Assembly (NCBI GenBank): GCA_036389955.1
Contig: DASVVJ010000436.1
Location: 1 to 5,753 of the forward strand
Reading direction: 5' to 3'
From: DATHBR01 sp036389955
Lineage (GTDB): Bacteria; Myxococcota; Myxococcia; Myxococcales; Myxococcaceae
DNA: 5,753 nt
Positions 1-4,774 of this stretch are shown here, piece after piece. The first letter of the stretch is position 1, and each line of letters opens with the position of its first letter. Position numbers and translations under genes: made by a program. Below the pieces are notes generated by a model. It saw nothing but the letters and a program-made list of their open reading frames with translations. It made no database searches and was not told the origin of the DNA.

Positions 1-2
1 AG

Positions 3-77
3 TCAGTTCCCTCTTGTGACAGATGCCAGTCCCTGCTCCCCCAGATGCTTTGCAAGAACGACGAGGAGTGCGGTTGA
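3..77 (+). CDS. C-terminal end of an upstream Cys-rich protein (partial)
   Basis: An open frame enters from the left edge and stops at TGA 75-77, three bases before the ATG at 81. It encodes 24 residues, SVPSCDRCQSLL followed by PQMLCKNDEECG, with four cysteines in the pattern C-x2-C-x8-C-x5-C. The downstream codons end mostly in G or C, which fits real coding sequence. The tight spacing to the next gene suggests the two are co-transcribed and perhaps translationally coupled. If the 81-818 gene is an immunity gene, this would be the natural place for its partner toxin, but that is inference from position. The family cannot be recognised from so short a tail. A second plus-strand frame is also open across the edge (to a TAG near 147), so the assignment is tentative. 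Confidence 0.4.
   Translation, partial: SVPSCDRCQSLLPQMLCKNDEECG
64..68 (+). promoter_or_regulatory. Ribosome binding site for the SUKH-type gene
   Basis: AGGAG lies 12 bases before the ATG at 81, a somewhat long spacing, inside the last codons of the upstream frame. It is the only purine-rich anti-16S match near this start and supports ATG 81. The out-of-frame ATG at 85 is not used. Confidence 0.45.
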
Positions 78-80
78 GTC

Positions 81-818
81 ATGGATGATTTACTCGTGCT
101 CCTGGAGCGTTACTCCCCCGGGTATAGCGCTCGCGTTCAAGGGGTAGAAGACTGGCGTCTCGACGAATTGGAAGAGGCTTTCGGACGGACGCTGCCGAGG
201 TTCTATCGTCAGTTCTGCCAGATCATGGGAACCGACGCTGGACCACTGTTAGCTCATGTGCATGCTTATGAGCCGCGGGATGATGTCGCTACTATTTACA
301 GAGTCTTCCCCGATAGGAGACTGCCGCCGAGGAGATTTTTGTACGTCTTTGGTGACCCCTCTATGGATTCCCAACATTACTGGCTCGACCTTGAACGGCC
401 AAGTCCAGGGGGGGAGGATTGCTGGGTTGTACGTATGCCGTTCGGCAGTGAAGGGTGGGAGACACGTGTCTCATCGGTATATGTGAGCCTCCGCGAGATG
501 CTCTTCGCGTGGGCAATGATGTATCTCCGCCTGCCAACCTTCCCTCATCAGGTGGGGTACTACCGGCCCTCTGGGGAGAGGCGGCCTGGAACTGCCGGTG
601 ACGCGGAAGAATTGGCCCGCATCTTCGAGCGGTTGGGCTTCACCCGCCTACCGTACCCACGGCATTGTCAGGTCTTCGAGCGGAGTGACGCAGGTATCTT
701 TCTCTACCGCGCTCCTGCTAGCCCAGGGCTTTCCTTCGATATGGGGGTCCAGGATCCGCGTGAGGGCCGGCGGGTGGAGACCATCATCGAAGAGAACACG
801 GGAATGGTGAGGTCTTAG
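81..818 (+). CDS. SMI1/KNR4 (SUKH) family protein, probable immunity protein
   Basis: A 245-aa soluble protein with no signal peptide or membrane segment. Residues about 24-55 carry the SUKH N-terminal signature: W25, an acidic helix (DELEEAFG), then LPRFYRQFCQIMG. Residues 86-125 follow with FLYVFGDPS, HYWLDLERPSPG and WVVRMPFGSEGW, the usual SUKH central strands. SYVSLREMLFAW-like residues at 132-144 match the helix that closes the fold. This family is well known for immunity to polymorphic and contact-dependent toxins, where the protein binds and blocks its cognate toxin in the cytoplasm. Here that role is inferred from family and context. Residues ~150-245 extend beyond the usual 130-160-aa core as an extra domain I do not recognise. 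Its GC content is clearly lower than the minus-strand genes (about 48-55% in sampled lines), suggesting recent acquisition. The gene converges on the vgrG operon and overlaps its last gene by 4 bases. The partner toxin is probably upstream, off the left edge. Confidence 0.85.
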   Translation: MDDLLVLLERYSPGYSARVQGVEDWRLDELEEAFGRTLPRFYRQFCQIMGTDAGPLLAHVHAYEPRDDVATIYRVFPDRRLPPRRFLYVFGDPSMDSQHYWLDLERPSPGGEDCWVVRMPFGSEGWETRVSSVYVSLREMLFAWAMMYLRLPTFPHQVGYYRPSGERRPGTAGDAEELARIFERLGFTRLPYPRHCQVFERSDAGIFLYRAPASPGLSFDMGVQDPREGRRVETIIEENTGMVRS

Positions 819-1876
819 AGCAGCAAGGAGGATTCATCGGGCTCCTGTTCCCACAGTTCCAACTCCCGAATGATGCTGTACTCGTGATGAGACAACTCCC
901 GGTGGGCGGGAACCGCTGCTCGCCATGTGAGCGTCAGAGTTCGTGTTTCCGGCTCAAGTTGCACTGCGTCGAGGCGCAACGCTCTTCGGTCCACCCGATG
1001 GCGGAACACGCTTTTCACCAGCAGCCGATGCCGGGGAAGTGGGAAGGAGATCTGCCCATCCGGAGAGAAGCCGGCGAGGACCACGGGTTCTCCTCCCCTC
1101 AGCCAGGGGGAAGCGACCAGCCCTGGAGATGCTGCCTGAAAGAAGCGCGAGTCGAAGTCGCTTGGCCATAGGGGGGCGCGGTGCTCCACCCATGCTCCGT
1201 CATACGTTCCGGCCAGCTTGAGCCGGGGTTGCCAGCTCCGTGCGATAGGGCTGAACCCAGCAGGCGGGACGCGTTCCGTAGGGCTGCTCATCAAGTGAAG
1301 CGGATCCTCTAGGTTGGGCAGTGGCTGCTCTACCGCCTCCTTCGCCGAACCGTAGAGTCCCACTCCAACGGGGTTGCGTGGCTCGTAGGCAGGTGACTCT
1401 TTCCCGCTGGCTTGCGCCACGCCCCCGAAGCTGCGCTCATACCGCAAGGGCATGGACTCGAAGGGCCTTGGTGCGGAGGCTTTGAGTCCCAGCGCTCCCC
1501 GGTACCAGACGCGCGTTCCAAAGACGCGAACTGCTTTCTGGCAGGGACCCACCTTCACGGCCGCGAGCAGCTCCGTCACCGGCTTGCCTCCCGGCGCCCA
1601 CGCCTGGCCCGAGACGTAGATGTCGGTTCCCGGCCGCGTATACGCCGTCTGTCCCTCGTAGCGCAGGCTGGAGGCTCCCGGCTCGCCCCAGTAGACGTCC
1701 TCCATCACCGGTGGACGCTGCTCCTCGCTTGGCCTGGGCGGCTCGTTCGAGGGTCGGCCCGCTGGCAGTAGATCGAAGCGCCCCGCCACGCAGATGACCA
1801 GCAGCTCCTCGCCCTCCTTGTTCATCGAGGGCAGGTCCACTGCTTTGAAGCGGGTGAGGTTCTCGAGGTTGGGCAT
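815..1876 (-). CDS. DUF2169 domain protein, T6SS effector-loading accessory
   Basis: A 353-aa protein, essentially a stand-alone DUF2169 domain. The start ATG at 1874-1876 gives MPNLENLTRFKAVDLPS, the typical DUF2169 opening (a short Leu/Asn motif, then a Pro-Ser turn). The same frame stays open further upstream but there has a vgrG-shadow composition. Recognisable family motifs in order: VYWGEPGASSLRYEGQ (61-76), a TDIYVSGQAWAPGG strand pair (84-97), MPLRYERSFGG (142-152), NPVGVGLYG (168-176), LPNLEDP (186-192), PAGFSPIARSWQPRLKLAGTYDGAW (205-229, quoted only as a landmark) and LWPSDFDSRFFQAASPGL (236-253). DUF2169 genes commonly sit next to vgrG and PAAR-like genes; in Agrobacterium a DUF2169 protein accompanies VgrG2 and the Tde2 DNase and is thought to help load it. 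The start lies 17 bases after the vgrG stop with only a weak Shine-Dalgarno, so translational coupling is likely. No cargo gene follows. A Pro/Glu-rich stretch at 39-56 is probably a flexible loop. Confidence 0.93.
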   Translation of the reverse strand: MPNLENLTRFKAVDLPSMNKEGEELLVICVAGRFDLLPAGRPSNEPPRPSEEQRPPVMEDVYWGEPGASSLRYEGQTAYTRPGTDIYVSGQAWAPGGKPVTELLAAVKVGPCQKAVRVFGTRVWYRGALGLKASAPRPFESMPLRYERSFGGVAQASGKESPAYEPRNPVGVGLYGSAKEAVEQPLPNLEDPLHLMSSPTERVPPAGFSPIARSWQPRLKLAGTYDGAWVEHRAPLWPSDFDSRFFQAASPGLVASPWLRGGEPVVLAGFSPDGQISFPLPRHRLLVKSVFRHRVDRRALRLDAVQLEPETRTLTLTWRAAVPAHRELSHHEYSIIRELELWEQEPDESSLLL

Positions 1877-1893
1877 GGCTGGGCTGGCCTGGA

Positions 1894-4167
1894 TCAGTTC
1901 TCGGAGATCTTCGAGGCCTTCATCACGATGTCGCCTGAGGCGGTGACTTCGATCTTCCCGCCCTTGATGACGACCTTGCCGTCCTTCTTCACCTGGATGG
2001 TGGCGCTGCCCACCTGCAAGGTGAACGAGTCCTCCGCCGCCAGCACCAGCTCCTTGCCCTGGATGGCGTAGCTCTCCTTGGTCAGCACCTGGTACTTGCC
2101 GCCCACGTTGAGCAGGTGGTCCTGGTCCACCTTCAGGTTGCGCTTCTTCTTCACCGTCTCCGAGTAGTCCCCGCCCACGCTCAGCGTCCGGTTGCCCTTC
2201 ACCGTCTCTGACTTCTTGGCGCCCACCAGCTCCACCTTCGCCCCGCCCACCTGCTCGGACTTCAGCCCGCCCACCAACTCGTTCATCGCGCCGCCCACCG
2301 TCACCGCGTAGGCCCCGCCAATCGTCAGCGCCTTGCCCAGGCCGATCGTCTCCGCCGAGGCCAGTGCCACCGTCACGCTCTGCGAGCCTCCCACCGAGAT
2401 GGACTGCTGGCCGCCGATGGACTCCGTGTGGTTCCCCCCCACTGTCGTCGAGCGGTTCTGTGTCACGTCCAGCGTCTGGTTGCCGCCAATCACCGAGGAG
2501 TCGTTCTTCTTCACCTCCAGGACCTGGTTGCCGCGCACCTCTTTGGTCCGGTCCTTCTCCACCAGCAGCTTCTCGTTGCCCCCCACCTGCTGGGACTTGT
2601 CGTTCTCCACGACGATGTTGAAGTCCTTCTGCGCGTGGAAGAACACCTCCTCCTCGCCCGCCGCGTCCTCGAAGCGCAGCTCGTTGAAGCCTCCGCCTCC
2701 GGGGCTGGAGTTCGACCGCAGCGTGCTCTTCGTCTTCTCTCCCGGAAGGTCCAGCGGCGGTGCGTGGTGCCCGTTGTACACGCTGCCCGTCACCAGCGGC
2801 CGATCCGGATCTCCCTCCAGGAACTCCACCACCACCTCCTGGCCGATGCGCGGCAAGTACAGCGCGCCCCAGCCCGGGCCCGCCCACGCCTGGCTCACCC
2901 GGATCCAGCAGGAGCTTTTGTCGTCTCCCTTGCCCTCCCGGTCCCAGTGGAACTGCACCTTGATGCGGCCGTGCTCGTCGGTGTGGATCTCCTCGCCCGC
3001 CGGGCCCACCACCACCGCCGTCTGCGGCCCCGGCAGCCAGGGGCGCTGGGTCCTGCGCTCGGGCCGGAAGGGCACCTCCTTGCGCAGGCAGGTGAAGTGG
3101 TTGCGGTACGCCTCGCGCCTGTCCTCTTCGTCCCGTACCTGCGCGCCCGGGAGCACCTCCGGCTGGTAGCCCTGGTGGCTGACCGAGAGCACCAGGTACT
3201 CGCCGTCGTACGAGCCCGTGGGGTGCTCCGCCAGCTCGAAGGTGTAGCCCGGCGTCAGCCGGCGGCTCACGCTCGAGCCCGCTGCCGTCTCCGCCTTGGC
3301 GCGCAGCTCCTCCAGCCGGACCTTCGACAGCGAGCGTCCGGCGCCCACCTCGTCGTAGCGCCCCGGGTAGTCGTACACCTCCAGCACCGCGTCCGCGCCG
3401 TCCGCCGAGGCGTCCGCGTTCATGTCTCCCGAGGGCCTCAGGAAGTTGTAGTCGCGCAGCACCACCGCGCCCGGCTGTACCTCCAGGCGCTGGGCGAACT
3501 CGTTCACCGCCTCCGTCTCCGCCACCATCCGGCTCCGGGTCCGGAACACCAGGCGCGGGTCTCCTATCACCGGATCGTGCACGGAGGGTGCGTCTCCCAG
3601 CACCAGCGTGTGCACGCCTTGCTCGTGCTCGAAGAAGTAGAAGATGCCCTCCTCCTCGAGCAGCCGGGAGATGAAGTCCAGGTTGGACTCGCGGTACTGC
3701 ACGCAGTACTCCCGCTTGGGGTAGCTGCCCGAGAGCGCCAGCCGGAACTCCACTCCCGCTTCACCGAGCAGCTTCTTCACGATGTCCGGCGTGGTCATCT
3801 CCTGGAAGATGCGGCTGCGCTTCACGTGACGCTGCAGCCACAGCTTCGGCACCACCCGCACCCGGCAGCGCTTGCGCTCCTCGCCGCTGCCCTCGTCCCA
3901 GCACCGCACGTGGCCGATGACGCCGTGGACAAAGCGCGCCGAGCCGTCGCCCAGCATCATCGTGAGCATCGCGTCCTGCCCCAGCAGCGCTGCGCCTTCG
4001 ACGATGACGTCCTTCACCGGCACCAGGTCAATCTCCGCCTGGTAGAGCGCCGAGAGCGACTCCTCCACCGTGAAGCTCAGCACGGCCAGCTCCCCCGCAG
4101 GGTGAGGCCCGCACTCGAACTCGAACTCCGCCTGGTTCGCCGCCAGCGCCGTGGAAGCAATCGTCAT
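1894..4167 (-). CDS. vgrG: Type VI secretion spike protein VgrG (TssI), complete
   Basis: A 757-aa VgrG, the trimeric spike at the tip of the T6SS tube (phage gp27-gp5-like). Residues ~15-370 form the gp27-like base, with conserved blocks RIFQEMTTPDIVKKLL (119-134), YCVQYRESNLDFISRLLEEE (154-173) followed by GIFYFFEH (174-181), and YDYPGRYDEVGAGRSL (265-280). Residues ~395-468 form the gp5 OB-fold: DEHGRIKVQFHWDREG (397-412), CWIRVSQAWAGPGWG (420-434), LPRIGQEVVVEFLEGDPDRP (438-457), TGSVYNG (460-466). Residues ~520-690 are VGGN-type beta-helix repeats of the needle, ending in a Lys-rich strand region. The protein stops right after the needle tail (MKASKISEN) with no extra domain, so it is a structural or cargo-carrying VgrG rather than a fused effector. 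ATG 4167 has a good Shine-Dalgarno six bases upstream. The gene lies 22 bases after the 189-aa gene and 17 before the DUF2169 gene. No PAAR gene is present in the window; its tip could be capped by a PAAR encoded elsewhere. Confidence 0.97.
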   Translation of the reverse strand: MTIASTALAANQAEFEFECGPHPAGELAVLSFTVEESLSALYQAEIDLVPVKDVIVEGAALLGQDAMLTMMLGDGSARFVHGVIGHVRCWDEGSGEERKRCRVRVVPKLWLQRHVKRSRIFQEMTTPDIVKKLLGEAGVEFRLALSGSYPKREYCVQYRESNLDFISRLLEEEGIFYFFEHEQGVHTLVLGDAPSVHDPVIGDPRLVFRTRSRMVAETEAVNEFAQRLEVQPGAVVLRDYNFLRPSGDMNADASADGADAVLEVYDYPGRYDEVGAGRSLSKVRLEELRAKAETAAGSSVSRRLTPGYTFELAEHPTGSYDGEYLVLSVSHQGYQPEVLPGAQVRDEEDRREAYRNHFTCLRKEVPFRPERRTQRPWLPGPQTAVVVGPAGEEIHTDEHGRIKVQFHWDREGKGDDKSSCWIRVSQAWAGPGWGALYLPRIGQEVVVEFLEGDPDRPLVTGSVYNGHHAPPLDLPGEKTKSTLRSNSSPGGGGFNELRFEDAAGEEEVFFHAQKDFNIVVENDKSQQVGGNEKLLVEKDRTKEVRGNQVLEVKKNDSSVIGGNQTLDVTQNRSTTVGGNHTESIGGQQSISVGGSQSVTVALASAETIGLGKALTIGGAYAVTVGGAMNELVGGLKSEQVGGAKVELVGAKKSETVKGNRTLSVGGDYSETVKKKRNLKVDQDHLLNVGGKYQVLTKESYAIQGKELVLAAEDSFTLQVGSATIQVKKDGKVVIKGGKIEVTASGDIVMKASKISEN
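2098..2595 (-). repeat. VGGN-type beta-helix repeats of the complete VgrG
   Basis: Protein-level repeats, VgrG residues ~525-690, made of short units with a Val-Gly-Gly-Asn or Val-x-Gly turn followed by alternating hydrophobic and polar residues. Examples: VGGNEKLLVEKD, VRGNQVLEVKKN, IGGNQTLDVTQN, VGGNHTESIGG. At DNA level they appear as recurrent gccgccaa/gcccaccg-like blocks on the plus strand. They build the triangular needle of the trimer. A middle stretch (about residues 598-650) is Ala/Gly-rich and has lost most of the Asn residues. Confidence 0.8.
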
Positions 4168-4173
4168 GGTTCG

Positions 4174-4181
4174 CCTCTCTC
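4174..4181 (-). promoter_or_regulatory. Ribosome binding site of the complete vgrG
   Basis: On the minus strand GAGAGAGG ends six bases before ATG 4167. It lies between the TGA of the 189-aa gene (4190-4192) and the vgrG start, and it supports an independently initiated vgrG within the same transcript. Confidence 0.65.
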
Positions 4182-4189
4182 TCGCCTGC

Positions 4190-4759
4190 TCAGACCCCGC
4201 GACGGACCGGGGGAACTTCCTTCTTCAACTCGCCAGGCCACGTTCCGTCCTTCTTGGAGCGGAACACCTTGCGCCACATCGCCCAGCCCGCCGAGGGCAG
4301 GGGAGGAAACAGCTCGAAGGTCTCGTCCGAAGCCGGGTGGTGGTAGATCCACGTGCCCTCGATTTTCGAACTCACGCTGCGCGCCCGCTCCACCTCGCCC
4401 GCCAGCCAGCGCTTCTCCAGTTCCGCCGCCAGCTTGGCGTGCTCCTCTTTCGTGAGCCGGTCCTTGCCGCAGAGCTGCTCGAAGTAGGAGCGCTCCCCGG
4501 GATCCTCCACCTTCGCCCAGTGGCCTTTGAGCGGAAACTCGGGAGGGATGTAGCGGTACACCGTGCCCGTGTCCTTCTCGCGGTACCACTCCTCGGGAGT
4601 GGTGTGCGAGAGCATCTTGCCCACGGGGATGCGCTCGACGGTGCCCGTCTCCAGCTCGGCCGCTAGCCGCTGCTGGAAGAGCTGCACCTCTTCGAGCGAG
4701 CTGAACTCCTTGCCGGAGTGGAGCTTGGAGAGGATGGAACGCTTGGGAAGCAGGCCCAC
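4190..4759 (-). CDS. Two-repeat protein, candidate immunity to the upstream VgrG extension
   Basis: A 189-aa soluble protein with no signal peptide or membrane helix. I do not recognise its family. The start is GTG at 4757-4759, preceded by a GAAAGG Shine-Dalgarno nine bases upstream; the next in-frame Met is residue 49. An overlapping longer minus-strand frame has a Gly/Arg/His-rich shadow composition and was discarded. The protein contains two related halves. Residues ~30-84 have RLAAELETGTVERI, then EEWYREKDTGTVYRYIPPEF, then GHWAKV. Residues ~109-165 have KLAAELEKRWLAGEVERA, then GTWIYHHPASDETFELFPPL, then GWAMWRKV. Each half is a helix followed by a W-x-Y...T-x-Y/F-x-y/l-x-PP...G-x-W strand region, loosely like the Trp/Tyr-rich strands of several polymorphic-toxin immunity families (for example Imm27-type), a weak comparison from memory. 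Position directly after a VgrG with a C-terminal extension makes immunity the best guess. An adaptor or chaperone is the main alternative. The gene is in the same reading frame as that vgrG. Confidence 0.85.
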   Translation of the reverse strand: MGLLPKRSILSKLHSGKEFSSLEEVQLFQQRLAAELETGTVERIPVGKMLSHTTPEEWYREKDTGTVYRYIPPEFPLKGHWAKVEDPGERSYFEQLCGKDRLTKEEHAKLAAELEKRWLAGEVERARSVSSKIEGTWIYHHPASDETFELFPPLPSAGWAMWRKVFRSKKDGTWPGELKKEVPPVRRGV

Positions 4760-4768
4760 GCCGGCACG

Positions 4769-4774
4769 CCTTTC
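4769..4774 (-). promoter_or_regulatory. Ribosome binding site deciding the GTG start of the 189-aa gene
   Basis: On the minus strand GAAAGG directly follows the TAA stop of the upstream vgrG (4775-4777) and ends nine bases before GTG 4759. It supports the GTG start over the first in-frame ATG, 48 codons further in. Confidence 0.6.

Noticed and set aside
408..416. Run of seven G in the SUKH gene as a phase-variation tract
   Set aside because: Seven bases is short, it encodes ordinary Gly codons in the family fold, and the frame is intact.
797..852. Possible terminator between the convergent genes (GGGAA ... TTCCC)
   Set aside because: The arms are only five bases with a loop of over 40 bases and no U-tract; not a credible hairpin.
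2434..2440. Run of seven C (G on the coding strand) in vgrG
   Set aside because: It is simply GGG-GGG coding for the Gly-Gly of a VGGN repeat, and the frame stays intact on both sides.
1877..2887. In-frame upstream extension of the DUF2169 gene to a 690-aa protein
   Set aside because: The added ~337 residues are Gly/Arg/Glu-rich low-complexity sequence antiparallel to nothing known, and they overlap vgrG on the same strand in another frame. The DUF2169 family start is at 1876.
2428..4455. Long plus-strand open frame (675 codons) opposite vgrG
   Set aside because: Its product is Arg/His/Leu/Val-rich with no recognisable motif, as expected for the antisense of a high-GC gene; vgrG motifs are clear on the minus strand.
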